From NCBI GenBank assembly GCA_030849065.1, contig JASAON010001508.1:1-43688 (forward strand): DNA of 43,688 bases. The letters are read 5' to 3'. The stretch's first letter is position 1. Every line of letters starts with the position of its first letter. This document shows, in pieces, positions 1-9,620 of the stretch. The position numbers and the translations under genes were made by a program. The notes under the pieces were generated by a model. The model made no database searches. It had not been told where the DNA came from and saw nothing but the letters and a program-made list of their open reading frames with translations. The stretch is from Jaenimonas drosophilae (taxonomy: Eukaryota > Euglenozoa > Kinetoplastea > Trypanosomatida > Trypanosomatidae).

Positions 1-146
1 CGAGAGTAGAGGAAAGTGAAAGGTGTCTCTGAGTCACTACCTCGTGGCGTATGGGGGAGCTGAAACTAGCCAGGAATTCCACCACTTTTGTTGGTGGTGC
101 GACAAGAGTGCGCGTGCATGGTGAATTTGATGTACTCATTGCGCTA

Positions 147-178
147 TGTTTTCTTGTTAAATCTCTAATCTCGGAAAG
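147..178 (+). promoter_or_regulatory. putative trans-splice acceptor for the gene at 226
   Basis: T/C-rich tract (147-172) followed by AG at 177-178, 47 bases before the ATG. This fits kinetoplastid trans-splicing; the exact site is inferred. Confidence 0.45.
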
Positions 179-225
179 CACAGGCGAGGTGGTAATAGTT
201 AGGGAGGCCTCGTTATCTCTGGAGC

Positions 226-1311
226 ATGGACGACGGCGTGCCGTACAATGGTGCATCGACCCCAACCGAAGCAGCTGAGCTTCTCGTCGATGCACCGTCA
301 GAGCAAGTACAGCAGGAATTGTACGCCGTCGATGCTCCATTGGCGGAGGTGACTGACGAGTCAGATCGCCTCTGTCAAGCGTTCGATGGTGTACCGGATG
401 GATCGCTAACTGGGGATATGGACAGCCTTGTGGCGGAGTCTCTGCAGTCTGTAAGTGATGTCGCTGACAGCATCTCTATCGAACTTGGCAGGTCTGTAGA
501 GCCATCCATCGCCGGAAAGAGCGTGGGAGACGCGGACAGCGATGGAGATGCCGAGGCTGCTATGTCGGAACGATCGCCTTTGCTCGAGTCTCAAGAGATG
601 ACGGATCGTCTTCGGCAGCTTTTGCTGCGGCTCTTTCCGTCGCACATTGTCCCTGCACAGACCACCGCTCCCTCGGCGGTGGTGACAACAGCTGACAAAA
701 AGGTAGGCAGCAGGAAGCGCTCTCGAATCGAGGGAGTGGGGTTCACGGCGTCTCTCCACGAAGATCGAAGACACGCGGTTGAATTCTTGCACAACGTGTG
801 CGAGGACAAGGCCTTCTTTCACGGTGCCTGGAGGCGCTATCGGGAGGCATCCACCCATCGCGCGCCGTGCCATCCACGTCGGAGAATCAAGACGGTGTTC
901 TCTCCAGTCGTGCGCCGTACTCGTGGAGACCGAGGGAGTTCGCCGCCACCCTCTTCGTGCAGTTGCCCAGTGGAGCGCTTCACCTTTGCTCCATGGGTGG
1001 TGATGCCGGCCAGTACAGCGTCACCGAGTGGGGAAGAAAAGACAGCGGTGGCCCAGGGCCCCAACACAACATCCGATGGCCACACAATGGCGCGAGAAGT
1101 GGAACCCACAAGCCACACGCCAGCTTCCACGAGGCCTGTACAGGCGCGTGGGCCGAGTGTTGGCGCGCCGGTGCTAAGTGTGGATGAGCTTCGGATGTTC
1201 GCTCGACACGTCATGAGCAGTGGACGGCTGCGTCATGAATGCGGGGAGCCTTACCAGTTTCTCATGGCACGTCTCCGTGAGCTACGACAGGAACCACCAC
1301 TTCATCCGTAG
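226..1311 (+). CDS. hypothetical protein, acidic N-terminus and basic centre
   Basis: I do not recognise this 361-residue protein. The first ~120 residues are acidic and low in structure. A short amphipathic, Leu-rich helix starts near residue 125 (MTDRLRQLLLRLF). A basic cluster at about 158-165 (KKVGSRKRSR) could be a nuclear localisation signal. A further probable helix with charged and aromatic residues follows at about 177-207, then a Pro/Ser/Thr-rich linker, and a C-terminal helix with DELRMFARHV and FLMARLRELR. The ATG at 226 is the first after a pyrimidine tract and AG at 147-178, giving a short 5' leader. It is the first gene of the + strand unit visible here. No enzymatic motif was seen. 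The frame is open for over 1 kb and has the same strand as its neighbours, so it is probably real; function unknown. Confidence 0.75.
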   Translation: MDDGVPYNGASTPTEAAELLVDAPSEQVQQELYAVDAPLAEVTDESDRLCQAFDGVPDGSLTGDMDSLVAESLQSVSDVADSISIELGRSVEPSIAGKSVGDADSDGDAEAAMSERSPLLESQEMTDRLRQLLLRLFPSHIVPAQTTAPSAVVTTADKKVGSRKRSRIEGVGFTASLHEDRRHAVEFLHNVCEDKAFFHGAWRRYREASTHRAPCHPRRRIKTVFSPVVRRTRGDRGSSPPPSSCSCPVERFTFAPWVVMPASTASPSGEEKTAVAQGPNTTSDGHTMAREVEPTSHTPASTRPVQARGPSVGAPVLSVDELRMFARHVMSSGRLRHECGEPYQFLMARLRELRQEPPLHP

Positions 1312-1430
1312 AGGGGCGGATATGAGCTGCTCCTAATTGCTCTGCTTCACACACCGCGAACACCACGCGCTTACTGCAACCTACAACACAAGCCCATTTG
1401 TGTTGAGCAACTCCGATTTGATTCAGCTGC

Positions 1431-1481
1431 CATCTTCATTACTCCTGCTCTATTGTGTGCCGTTGGTGGGCTGTTGGACAG
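1431..1481 (+). promoter_or_regulatory. putative trans-splice acceptor for the gene at 1552
   Basis: Pyrimidine-rich tract from 1431 to 1457 with the next AG at 1480-1481. A second AG at 1499-1500 is an alternative. Confidence 0.4.
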
Positions 1482-1551
1482 GTCACCTTCACTACCCTAG
1501 GTACGGGAGCTGGCCCATCTCAACAGTGCGGCTGGCCTGAGGAGAGTTAAG

Positions 1552-2658
1552 ATGGAGCCGAGGTGGATGCTGAAGCAGGTGGAGGGCTCGCCAACACCCC
1601 CAAGAATGCTCTTGCTGGACTGTCTCCACGACTCTACTTTCACAGCCGCGAGAAGAGAGGCGCTGACACAGGCTCTCGCAACCATCCATCGCATCATGGA
1701 GAACATCCTTGGCCGTGATGCTGGGGCACAGGAGGACAAATTCTGTCGAGTACGAATGATCAGTGCCACGTGGCGCGAGCGAGTGGACCCTGTCTTTTAT
1801 CGGTTGAGGGTGTTGGAATGGATGTCCTTTTGCATGGACGACGACGGAGTCTTCGCCGTCTTCACCCCCTCCCTGGCTCAGTGTTGCGACATCGAGTCGG
1901 AGAAGCACTTTGTGCGGTACCGTCTCGTGGAGGTTGCCGTGATGCAGGCAGCAGTGACAGGAGCAGGTGCGGTGCCTCCATCCAGCTCCTCTAACATCGC
2001 AGTGTCAACCGCGCCAGGTTGGATGAATGAGGTGGATCATGCTATGCGCCATGCATGTGACGATGAGGCGAGTTGTGTGCTAAAACGCGGTATGAGAGCA
2101 CTAGTTCTCCTGTTTTGGTCATCAAAGCTCCCTGAATCTGGGGAGCTGCATTGGCTGGTGGGACGACTGCAACGGGAGTGTGCAGTAGCACAAGAGGTAG
2201 GTCCTCTCCCCGTCGCGTGTTTGTCCGTGACGCTCTCTCAGCTTGAGGACACGCTGACGTCTTTCACTCCTCACACCAGTAGTGAAGGGCTGAGAGGAAC
2301 AACGAGCGCTTTCATTCGAGCACACGTGGCTGCTCGCCATCGACGTGCCTGGGAGGCAGAGAAGGTGGAGGAGCTGCAGGCCGACACCGGCGACGCCTTC
2401 CGATCCCTCTCACGAGAGGAGCAGCTTGTGGGAACCTCCCTCATTGCCGACATTGCAGGTCTCATGCATCAGGTCTCTGTCGTGCTTGACACCCAAGGAA
2501 TGATACGGGAGGATCGTATGGAGGCTCATCGTTTGCTCCACAAGTTTCACCGTGACGGCGACGTGATGCAGCTGCATGGGCTGAAGGATGAGTGGGAGGC
2601 GCGGTTGGAGTCTGCCAAGGTGTCCAGCGGGCGTACCTGCGTGTTCCTTGCTGAGTGA
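1552..2658 (+). CDS. PUB-domain-like protein
   Basis: This 368-residue protein carries a segment at about residues 37-100 that matches the PUB (PUG) domain pattern known from peptide:N-glycanase and other p97/Cdc48 adaptors: a helix with TIHRIMENIL, then KFCRVRMISATWRERV, then a hydrophobic helix ending in LEWMSF. The K-[FY]-x-x-[IV]-[RK] core and the following WxERV/LL..MGF-like turn are what I recognise. PUB domains bind the C-terminal tail of the p97 ATPase, so a role near the ubiquitin/p97 system is an inference. No transglutaminase core is present, so it is not a peptide:N-glycanase. The C-terminal ~250 residues are helical with no family I know. The start ATG at 1552 lies 71 bases after a probable splice acceptor. 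Gamma-tubulin follows on the same strand after 293 bases. Confidence 0.7.
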   Translation: MEPRWMLKQVEGSPTPPRMLLLDCLHDSTFTAARREALTQALATIHRIMENILGRDAGAQEDKFCRVRMISATWRERVDPVFYRLRVLEWMSFCMDDDGVFAVFTPSLAQCCDIESEKHFVRYRLVEVAVMQAAVTGAGAVPPSSSSNIAVSTAPGWMNEVDHAMRHACDDEASCVLKRGMRALVLLFWSSKLPESGELHWLVGRLQRECAVAQEVGPLPVACLSVTLSQLEDTLTSFTPHTSSEGLRGTTSAFIRAHVAARHRRAWEAEKVEELQADTGDAFRSLSREEQLVGTSLIADIAGLMHQVSVVLDTQGMIREDRMEAHRLLHKFHRDGDVMQLHGLKDEWEARLESAKVSSGRTCVFLAE

Positions 2659-2735
2659 TGGCACACAAGAAGTGCAGAGACACACCTGAGATGTTGATGT
2701 CCATGGTGTATTACGCACACACAATGAGTGGCTTT

Positions 2736-2793
2736 GCCTCCCCTTTTCATTCTTCTTCCTCCTAACTTGCTTTCTCCTCCTTAATCTTTGCAG
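2736..2793 (+). promoter_or_regulatory. strong trans-splice acceptor for gamma-tubulin
   Basis: Long, nearly uninterrupted pyrimidine tract (2736-2790) ending in CAG at 2791-2793, one of the best acceptors in the window. It leaves a 5' leader of about 158 bases before the ATG at 2952. Confidence 0.65.
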
Positions 2794-2951
2794 CGAGACG
2801 CCCCTACAACAGCAACAAAGGGGCCTAGACGGTAGTTGAGACTACAGTCACGCACGCGCATCACTTCTTTTGTCTGGCTCGCTCCAGCCGTTGACCTCAC
2901 GTCAGCTGGACAGCAGACTTCATAGAACAACTTCAGAACGCCGTACTCACT

Positions 2952-4295
2952 ATGCCGCGCGAGATCATCACGCTTCAAGCGGGCCAGTGTGGCAACCAAG
3001 TGGGCACTGAGTTTTGGCGGCAGCTGTGCCTTGAGCATGGCATCCGTCTAGATGGTGTGGTGGAGCCCTTCGCCGTTGGTGGAGATGACCGCAAAGACGT
3101 CTTCTTTTATCAAGCCGACGATGACCACTACGTCCCTCGGGCCCTCCTAGTCGATCTCGAACCTCGTGTGGTCAACTCCATCCAGCGCGGTGCGATGCAG
3201 AAACTCTTCAACCCAGAGAACGTCTTTATCCACCATGAAGGAGGCGGTGCGGGCAACAACTGGTCCCACGGCTATGAGCTGGCGGACCAAGTGCAGGAGA
3301 CACTCTTCGACATGATCGAGCGCGAAGCGGAGAACAGTGACAGCCTGGAGGGCTTTGTGCTGACGCACTCCATCGCTGGTGGAACGGGTAGTGGTATGGG
3401 CAGCTACCTATTGGAGAACCTCAATGATCGTTTCCCCAAGAAGCTCATACAGACATATAGCGTCTTCCCCAACCAATCGCGTGCAGGGGAGAGTGACGTC
3501 ATTGTTCAGCCCTACAATAGTCTATTGGCCATCAAGCGGCTAACTCTCCATGCGGATTGTGTCGTGGTGCTCGACAATACTGCCCTCAATCGCATCGTGA
3601 CGGACAACCTCCACATTGCTTCGCCCACGGTGGAGCAGATGAATGGTCTCGTCAGCACTGTCATGGCTGCGTCCACCGCCACGCTTCGCTATCCCGGCTA
3701 CATGAACAACGACTTGATGAGCATGCTGGCCTCGCTTATTCCTACGCCCCGCTGCCACTTTATCTGTACCGGATATACTCCGACAACGCTTGACACGTCC
3801 AACATTCAGTCGGCGGTGCGAAAGACGTCGGTGCATGATGTGATGCGACGTCTGCTAATGCCCAAGAACATGATGGTGTCTACCTCCATGAAGAGTGGTT
3901 GCTACGTTTCACTGTTGAACCTCATTCAGGGAGACGTGGACCCTGCGCAGGTCCACCGCTCTCTCGAGCGCATTCGTGAGCGCTCCCCCACCTTCATCCC
4001 ATGGGGTCCCGCCTCCATCCAGGTCATCTTGTGCAAGAAATCGCCGTACACCGACACGCGGCACCGTGTGAGTGGCCTCGTGATGGCGAACCACACCAGC
4101 ATTCGCTCCCTCTTTCAGCGCACTTTGGTGCAGTTCGACAAGATGTTCTCCAAGTCCGTCTTCCTGGACCAGTACAAGGAGTATGGCCCAACCAAGGACA
4201 GTCTGGATGAGTTCCGTGAATCACGGGAGGTTGTGGAGAACCTCATTCAGGAGTACAAGGCGTGCGAGAGCTCCGACTACATTCGCAATTTTTGA
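2952..4295 (+). CDS. gamma-tubulin
   Basis: This 447-residue protein is gamma-tubulin, the template for microtubule nucleation at basal bodies and spindle poles within gamma-tubulin complexes. It opens with the tubulin start [20 protein letters not shown], in which the second residue is Pro and the Q-A-G-Q-C-G-N loop contacts the nucleotide. The GTP-binding glycine motif GGTGSGMG is at residues 143-150. The segment [12 protein letters not shown] matches the gamma subtype, where alpha- and beta-tubulins differ. Length is typical for the family (about 450). The C-terminus (YIRNF) lacks the acidic Glu-rich tail of alpha/beta-tubulin, as expected for gamma. No truncation or frameshift is visible. 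In kinetoplastids it is needed for central-pair and new flagellum assembly; that is family knowledge. Confidence 0.97.
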   Translation: MPREIITLQAGQCGNQVGTEFWRQLCLEHGIRLDGVVEPFAVGGDDRKDVFFYQADDDHYVPRALLVDLEPRVVNSIQRGAMQKLFNPENVFIHHEGGGAGNNWSHGYELADQVQETLFDMIEREAENSDSLEGFVLTHSIAGGTGSGMGSYLLENLNDRFPKKLIQTYSVFPNQSRAGESDVIVQPYNSLLAIKRLTLHADCVVVLDNTALNRIVTDNLHIASPTVEQMNGLVSTVMAASTATLRYPGYMNNDLMSMLASLIPTPRCHFICTGYTPTTLDTSNIQSAVRKTSVHDVMRRLLMPKNMMVSTSMKSGCYVSLLNLIQGDVDPAQVHRSLERIRERSPTFIPWGPASIQVILCKKSPYTDTRHRVSGLVMANHTSIRSLFQRTLVQFDKMFSKSVFLDQYKEYGPTKDSLDEFRESREVVENLIQEYKACESSDYIRNF

Positions 4296-4639
4296 GACTC
4301 TCACGCGGATAGCATGGGGGGGGGCTGAACGATCACACGCGAACATAATTCCACATGACGATGCTTAGTGGCGGGGAAACATACCGCATACAGAGTCAAG
4401 GTGCTTGATGGTACATACAACGAATAAGGATTGCTTTCCCCGCTTCAACATTGTATCTCTTTCATCTATCCAAGGCAGCAATACTGTAGTGGCGTCATTC
4501 ATCATCGTAGATGCCTTCACGAATTTAGCTTCTAGACTAGATCATCATCATCACCACCACATCACAACACAACTAGATACTCTTCGGAAAGATTGTACAG
4601 TACGTTCGTTCCACTGCCCAAACACAAACACGGTGCTAC
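4296..4639 (+). other. intergenic region gamma-tubulin / EF-hand gene
   Basis: No gene seen. It holds a run of nine G at 4316-4324 just after the gamma-tubulin stop, a pyrimidine-rich tract with AG near 4431-4474, and a short (CAT)n/(CAC)n tract at 4540-4561. Confidence 0.6.
4431..4474 (+). promoter_or_regulatory. putative trans-splice acceptor for the gene at 4640
   Basis: Pyrimidine-rich stretch 4431-4470 followed by AG at 4473-4474, 166 bases before the ATG. Confidence 0.45.
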
Positions 4640-6820
4640 ATGAATGAGGTCACCAAGGCACTACAGCGCTTGAGCGATGACTTTCGGCAGGTGGATCGTT
4701 CAGGCGGCGGATTCATTTCTGTGCCGGACTATTACAGAGTGTTGGAGCGCAATGGGTGTAGGAAGCACCAGGGAGATGCTCTTCTTCCATCGTGCCAAGT
4801 TGGCAGTGGCGTAAACTACGGGCAACTACTTCGGTTTATTGCTGTTTCTACTGGTGCAGCAATGACCCAACCAACGCACGCAATGCAATTGGCAGGGGCA
4901 GGGGATGAATCACCACCTCCACGAGACCCACGGTGCCGCTCGTCCTCTGGCTCGGTGCCTCCGCCTTCCCGTCACCAGACACGAGCTCCTTCTTCCCAAG
5001 CACCAGAGCCGTCACCGCGAACGGACGACGGCGCTCCATCTGTGTGCAGCCGTGCCGCCCCAACCCCGAATCTTGTTGGATATATGGTGCTCACCGCAAA
5101 GCGAGGAGGATCGACAGGCTCTCCCGCAGTGGCCCAGACATGGTTTGACGCCCCTCCCGCCACTCGACGCAGCGGCTCAACGGTGGCCGTCACTTCCCCG
5201 ACTACATACCCGCGGCGCGTAGCCCCGAACACACCAACATCACGCAGCGCCTCTAGGAAAGATGAGAAGCGGTTCTCTTCCCTCCCAACCTCTACCCCTC
5301 ATGTCCTACGTTCTCGTAATGTCAACCAATTGCAGGGCTCATCTCTGGAACAGAACAAGACATTTTGTGTGAAGCAGGAAGAGAAACAAGGAGAGGGAAG
5401 CGGTGCACACGCCACTGTTGTGCCTCTCCGAGACGTTTTCAACGCGATTGCGTCAAATCTATCTTCTCCAGCTGTCGACAAGCGCGGCGATGTGCTGGTG
5501 CCTCTCGCAAAGATTCACGAGGCTTTTGCCAGGCAGTCAATCTCGGTGAGTCTCGCGGAGCTGGAGGCTGTAGGGGAGTCTCTGGACATGGCAACACCCG
5601 CCGTACCCGGTGCCACATCGCGTCACGTGTCGCTGGTAGACTTCTGTGTGTTGGTCTCCCGTCTACGACCCATGCAGATTGATCGCATCCGCAGAGCTCC
5701 ATGGAAAAGTGCGCCAGGCCAACGGAGCCCAGAGAAGAAGGCAGCTTGTCAGCCACCTCTTCATCAACCGTACACGCCTACGGCTACTCTCACCAACCAC
5801 CCTACGGGGCCCACTTCACCTCGATCAGCCGTGGACGACGTTTCGCCCACCCTTAAACGCACACCACACAGGAAACCCGCGGAGGCCACGTGGTCTCTTT
5901 CATCTCCAGATGCGCAGCAATTGGTGCAGCTGCTTCGACAGCCACTGCGTGAAAGGACTGCCCGAGGCTCACCTGCTAGGCACACCACGAAACCCATCCA
6001 GCCATCACCACGGTATCAACCAGTGGACTGGAGAACACCCAAGCAGACACAGCGTGGCCTCACGATGCGTCGTCAACCTACCAGGGGAACTGGAACAGCT
6101 TCAGCTCCAACACACAAGTTACCGGCAAGTAGCAGACTCGGGGCCTCAGGAGGCTTCACAACAAAGCCACTCTCGTCCACAACCTTGGCCAAACTGCGAG
6201 GCTGCATAGACGCTATCGCAGCCCTGTGCTCCTCGTCCGACCGAAAGAACACAGGTTGCGTTCCTATCCTTGTGTTTCACTCCCACCTTCGGTACGTCTG
6301 CCCTACATTGACTGGGTGCGAGGTACGGGTGGTCACGAACCTCAACCCCTCGGGCAGAAGTGGAGTGATTGCCTACCATGATGTTATTGCGCACCTTCAA
6401 TGTGGTGAAACAAGGATATCGACGCTATCTCCACCAACTGCTGAGGCCCGTGATGCACCCATGCATCAGCGAAAGCTCTCATGGTCTTCAGCTGATTCAG
6501 GGACTGGTGTGCCACCGCTGCCGATCATTCACGTGTTTAGACAGGCCACCGGCGGCGATTGGAATGCGCTGCTTGAGTTCTTCACCCTGTGCGATGAGGA
6601 GGCACGTGGATGGATGACACCGATGCAGCTGCACCAGAGCTTGGGGGAGCTATTCGGAGAAACAGGGGCGGATCGCCTTGGGACGGAGCGAAAGGTGTCC
6701 AGTGTCTGCGTGGAGATGGCGAGAATATCACCTGGAGCCAACGGTGAGCCCAGGTGCAGCTATCATCGCTTAGTTTCCTGCCTTCAGCAAATGTCTGAAA
6801 CCTCCATGGAGAGCCAATGA
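4640..6820 (+). CDS. protein with degenerate EF-hand pairs
   Basis: This 726-residue protein has an EF-hand-like loop at residues 19-30 (D19, S21, G24, I26, D30 of DRSGGGFISVPD), followed by a second half-pair. A middle section rich in Ser, Pro, Thr and Arg is interrupted by another EF-like pair (VDKRGDVLVPLAKI, about residue 280) and the C-terminal third has two more (a loop around NPSGRSGVIAYHD and DEEARGWMTPMQ). Most loops lack one or more calcium ligands, so calcium binding is doubtful except perhaps for the first. This layout of EF-hand pairs separated by disordered linkers recalls flagellar/cytoskeletal proteins of protists, which is an inference. The ATG at 4640 is the first after a likely splice acceptor at 4473-4474. 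Neighbours do not inform function. Confidence 0.8.
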   Translation: MNEVTKALQRLSDDFRQVDRSGGGFISVPDYYRVLERNGCRKHQGDALLPSCQVGSGVNYGQLLRFIAVSTGAAMTQPTHAMQLAGAGDESPPPRDPRCRSSSGSVPPPSRHQTRAPSSQAPEPSPRTDDGAPSVCSRAAPTPNLVGYMVLTAKRGGSTGSPAVAQTWFDAPPATRRSGSTVAVTSPTTYPRRVAPNTPTSRSASRKDEKRFSSLPTSTPHVLRSRNVNQLQGSSLEQNKTFCVKQEEKQGEGSGAHATVVPLRDVFNAIASNLSSPAVDKRGDVLVPLAKIHEAFARQSISVSLAELEAVGESLDMATPAVPGATSRHVSLVDFCVLVSRLRPMQIDRIRRAPWKSAPGQRSPEKKAACQPPLHQPYTPTATLTNHPTGPTSPRSAVDDVSPTLKRTPHRKPAEATWSLSSPDAQQLVQLLRQPLRERTARGSPARHTTKPIQPSPRYQPVDWRTPKQTQRGLTMRRQPTRGTGTASAPTHKLPASSRLGASGGFTTKPLSSTTLAKLRGCIDAIAALCSSSDRKNTGCVPILVFHSHLRYVCPTLTGCEVRVVTNLNPSGRSGVIAYHDVIAHLQCGETRISTLSPPTAEARDAPMHQRKLSWSSADSGTGVPPLPIIHVFRQATGGDWNALLEFFTLCDEEARGWMTPMQLHQSLGELFGETGADRLGTERKVSSVCVEMARISPGANGEPRCSYHRLVSCLQQMSETSMESQ

Positions 6821-7190
6821 TGCGCACCGTCGTACGTGAGTGCTCGCAAGGCATACAACTGATCACATGAAGCACAATGACTACTACACCCACACTGATG
6901 CTGCTCGCACACAAGTGCATACACAACTTGCTCTTTCTTCATTCTCTTCTTGTGTTGCCGCCGCACGCGCGTGGAAGTTCTTTTCGGAACACTTTTCTGC
7001 CACAGCTCACATCAGCTCTCGCGAGTATACCTTCACGTTCGGGCAACCACACGCAACAACAGGACGTCCAGTTCAATTATCCCTCAATATCCTCTCACTG
7101 GATTTCTTTCTGTGAGGTCCATCTACCTTTGTTTGCAGCAGCGTACATCGTTGCTGCCCACATCTTAACGTCTGCTGAGACTACTCCACC
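6821..7190 (+). other. intergenic region before the first repeat protein
   Basis: No gene seen. The region holds a pyrimidine tract and AG (6928-6977) followed by a leader of about 210 bases that is itself pyrimidine-rich near its end. Confidence 0.6.
6928..6977 (+). promoter_or_regulatory. putative trans-splice acceptor for the gene at 7191
   Basis: T/C-rich tract 6928-6958; first downstream AG at 6976-6977. Confidence 0.45.
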
Positions 7191-9620
7191 ATGTCTGACA
7201 GCAGCTCAGCCACTAGTCAGTCCATCCCTGATGGCTTTTCCTCTGCAATGGATGAAATGGTGCAAAAGCTCCGCCAGCGCAAGGACCGCAATCGGCAGCT
7301 AAAGCAAGAGATCCGCGACATGAAGAAGCGGCTGGCCGCGAAGGACCAGGAGATCTCTGCGAGCAGTCATCGTTACGACAAGTACAAGGAGGCCGTGGAT
7401 AAGCTCGTGGCTACTCAGCTAACACATGATGAGATCACCATGCAGCTTCGTGAAGTCTCGGAGGAGATTGCGCGCAATGAGAAGGAGCTCAACGACGTGT
7501 CCAAGCAAGTGGAGGACAGTGCTTCCACCACCAGTGAAGAAGAAGAGGTGCTGCAGGAGGAACGTCGGGAAGTTGACGAGGAGGACATCCGCGCGGAAGA
7601 ATACCCCGAAGAGAACGCAGCACAACCTGAGGAGTCTGAAGAGCCAGCTGCCGAGGAGGAGCAAGTTGCCGAGGAAGAACAAGCTGCCGAGGAGGAGCAA
7701 GTTGCCGAGGAAGAACAAGCTGCCGAAGAAGAGCAAGTTGCCGAGGAAGAACAAGCTGCCGAAGAGGAGCAAGTTGCCGAGGAAGAACAAGCTGCCGAGG
7801 AGGAACAAGCTGCCGAGGAAGAGCAAGCCGCCGAGGAAGAGCAAGCTGCTGAAGAGGAGCAAGTTGCCGAGGAAGAACAGGCTGCCGAGGAGGAGCAAGC
7901 TGCTCAGGACGAGCAAGTCAATGAGCTGCCAAAGGAAGACCACATTGTGAGTCCGGGCAGCTGCTATGATGATGCCGGTCTTTGGGAGGAACTTCGTGAC
8001 GTTGACTTCAACGAGATGGAGTTAAGTGGGGTGAACCCCCACGCACAAATTGCTTCTAGGGCTCCTGATCAGGCCGCTGGGGAGGAGCAAGTTGCCGAGG
8101 AGGAACAGGCTGCCGAGGAAGAACAAGCTGCCGAAGAGGAGCAAGCTGCCGAGGAAGAGCAAGCTGCTGAAGAGGAGCAAGTTGCCGAGGAAGAACAAGC
8201 TGCTGAAGAGGAGCAAGTTGCCGAGGAGGAGCAAGTTGCCGAGGAAGAACAAGCTGCCGAGGAAGAGCAAGCTGCCGAGGAAGAACAAGCTGCCGAGGAA
8301 GAACAAGCTGCTGAAGAAGAACAAGCTGCTGAAGAGGAGCAAGTTGCCGAGGAAGAACAGGCTGCCGAGGAAGAGGAGCAAGCCGCCGAGGAAGAACAGG
8401 CTGCCGAGGAAGAGAAGCAGCAGCCAGCTCCCCAACGGTCCACGATTCCTGCAGGGCAGGAGGACTACGAAGATGCCGGCCTGTGGCAGGAAATTGAAGT
8501 GAGCTCAAAGCAGTTTGCCTCATCGCATGCGGCCTCTGAGCAGGCTAGCCCCTGCGGGACCTCTGCGCAAGAGTTGGGTATGGATGGAGAACCCGTTGCA
8601 CAGGAAGGAGGAAAGCGCCTGTCCGTCTCCGTCAATGGTGGAGGTGATCGGGTCAGTGCGGCTGGCTCACAGGGCAGCAGGGAGCTCGTCCCTGTTGATG
8701 CGGATTCCCGTGGAGTGGTGGTTCCGACGGATGAGGAAATAGCGGCGAAGCGAGCTCAGATTGAGCGCCAGCAGCGTCTTAGCGAACTGCGGAAAGCCGA
8801 AGAGGAGCGCAAGATGAAGTACGGATTTAGGCCCCCGTACTACTCCCGCATGCTCATTCCAGATGCACAGCGACGCCCAAAGGACGAGCAGCTCTGCGGT
8901 GGAGCTGTTGCCCCGGCGGACAACTCACTCCGCCCCAAGTGCATTGAGGACTCCCCCTCAGCCTCACCGGCAGCGATTGCCGCGGCCCCATCTTGTCAGT
9001 CCACCGACGGAGCTCAGCCCAATGGTGGCGAGGAGCAGCCAGCCGAGGAGGAGCCCATGTACGAGGACGTGGCTCTTTCCGTCTTCGTGAAGGAGACCCT
9101 TCGCCCCGTAACTGCCCGAATGCAGATCGACGCTGTGGTTCAGCGCTCTGAGCCCACACCTCGCTTTGCCATCACGAGCGAGGACAATGGAGACCTGAAG
9201 GAGACCGACCAGAAGGAAGGCGAGGCCTATCAGGATCAGGAGGAGCCCATCATGTGCCCCCATCCTACTCCGAGTGCGCTCTTGGAGCAGCGCGAAGCAG
9301 AGGAGAGCGAGAACTACTGCCGCTACTCCAAGAAGTACGCGCAGTTGGTGGAAGATGCCGCTCGCGCCGAAGGAGGAGAGAAGGGTGATGCCATGCTTGA
9401 AGAGTACCGCCTGCACCAGCGTCAGTCAGAGGCCCAGCAGAAGAACCCGATGCATCAGCGCATGTTCTACGAGATGAAGAGCGTTAACTGGCCACGCATT
9501 CTGGAGCAGCAAAAGGAGGCGACCGCCGCCCACCAGGCGGAGCAGGTAGAATGGCAGAAGGAGAGAGAGGCGGAACAGCGTGCCCGCTCCACCACCCCTG
9601 CTCAAACCGTGGACGCCTAA
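7191..9620 (+). CDS. Glu/Ala/Gln-rich repeat protein 1 (EAQ-repeat paralogue)
   Basis: This 809-residue acidic protein has an N-terminal charged coiled coil (about residues 20-120) containing the block ATQLTHDEIT-QLREV that it shares with the next gene. Two arrays of the hexapeptide [AV]AEEEQ follow: 15 units (residues about 153-242) and about 19 units (295-409). After each array sits a short module, DDAGLWEE and EDAGLWQE. The second is followed by a KQFAS..ASEQASP stretch and KRLSVSVNGG, both also found in the next gene. The C-terminal half has ERQQRLSELRKAEEER and a MFYEMKSVNWPRIL-like motif near the end. No transmembrane segment or signal peptide is visible. It is probably a structural cytoskeletal protein; I do not recognise the family. 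It lies head-to-tail with its paralogue, 834 bases apart. Confidence 0.88.
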   Translation: MSDSSSATSQSIPDGFSSAMDEMVQKLRQRKDRNRQLKQEIRDMKKRLAAKDQEISASSHRYDKYKEAVDKLVATQLTHDEITMQLREVSEEIARNEKELNDVSKQVEDSASTTSEEEEVLQEERREVDEEDIRAEEYPEENAAQPEESEEPAAEEEQVAEEEQAAEEEQVAEEEQAAEEEQVAEEEQAAEEEQVAEEEQAAEEEQAAEEEQAAEEEQAAEEEQVAEEEQAAEEEQAAQDEQVNELPKEDHIVSPGSCYDDAGLWEELRDVDFNEMELSGVNPHAQIASRAPDQAAGEEQVAEEEQAAEEEQAAEEEQAAEEEQAAEEEQVAEEEQAAEEEQVAEEEQVAEEEQAAEEEQAAEEEQAAEEEQAAEEEQAAEEEQVAEEEQAAEEEEQAAEEEQAAEEEKQQPAPQRSTIPAGQEDYEDAGLWQEIEVSSKQFASSHAASEQASPCGTSAQELGMDGEPVAQEGGKRLSVSVNGGGDRVSAAGSQGSRELVPVDADSRGVVVPTDEEIAAKRAQIERQQRLSELRKAEEERKMKYGFRPPYYSRMLIPDAQRRPKDEQLCGGAVAPADNSLRPKCIEDSPSASPAAIAAAPSCQSTDGAQPNGGEEQPAEEEPMYEDVALSVFVKETLRPVTARMQIDAVVQRSEPTPRFAITSEDNGDLKETDQKEGEAYQDQEEPIMCPHPTPSALLEQREAEESENYCRYSKKYAQLVEDAARAEGGEKGDAMLEEYRLHQRQSEAQQKNPMHQRMFYEMKSVNWPRILEQQKEATAAHQAEQVEWQKEREAEQRARSTTPAQTVDA
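7647..7916 (+). repeat. 18-bp tandem repeat array 1, ~15 units
   Basis: In-frame 18-bp units encoding AAEEEQ or VAEEEQ, first six bases alternating gct-gcc and gtt-gcc; the last unit has drifted to AAQDEQ. Alternation of Ala and Val units in the first half suggests growth as 36-bp dimers. Confidence 0.9.
8073..8417 (+). repeat. 18-bp tandem repeat array 2, ~19 units
   Basis: Same unit as array 1, starting with a drifted AAGEEQ and ending AAEEEK. One unit carries an additional Glu codon (AAEEEEQ), so the array is 19 x 18 + 3 bases. It is separated from array 1 by a non-repetitive spacer with the DDAGLWEE module. Confidence 0.9.

Noticed and set aside
8056..8523. Long - strand frames opposite the 18-bp arrays (also 10774-11343, Pro-rich)
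   Set aside because: Repeat units are multiples of three, so all frames stay open; they are shadows of the + strand repeats with no start, splice site or non-repetitive sequence of their own.
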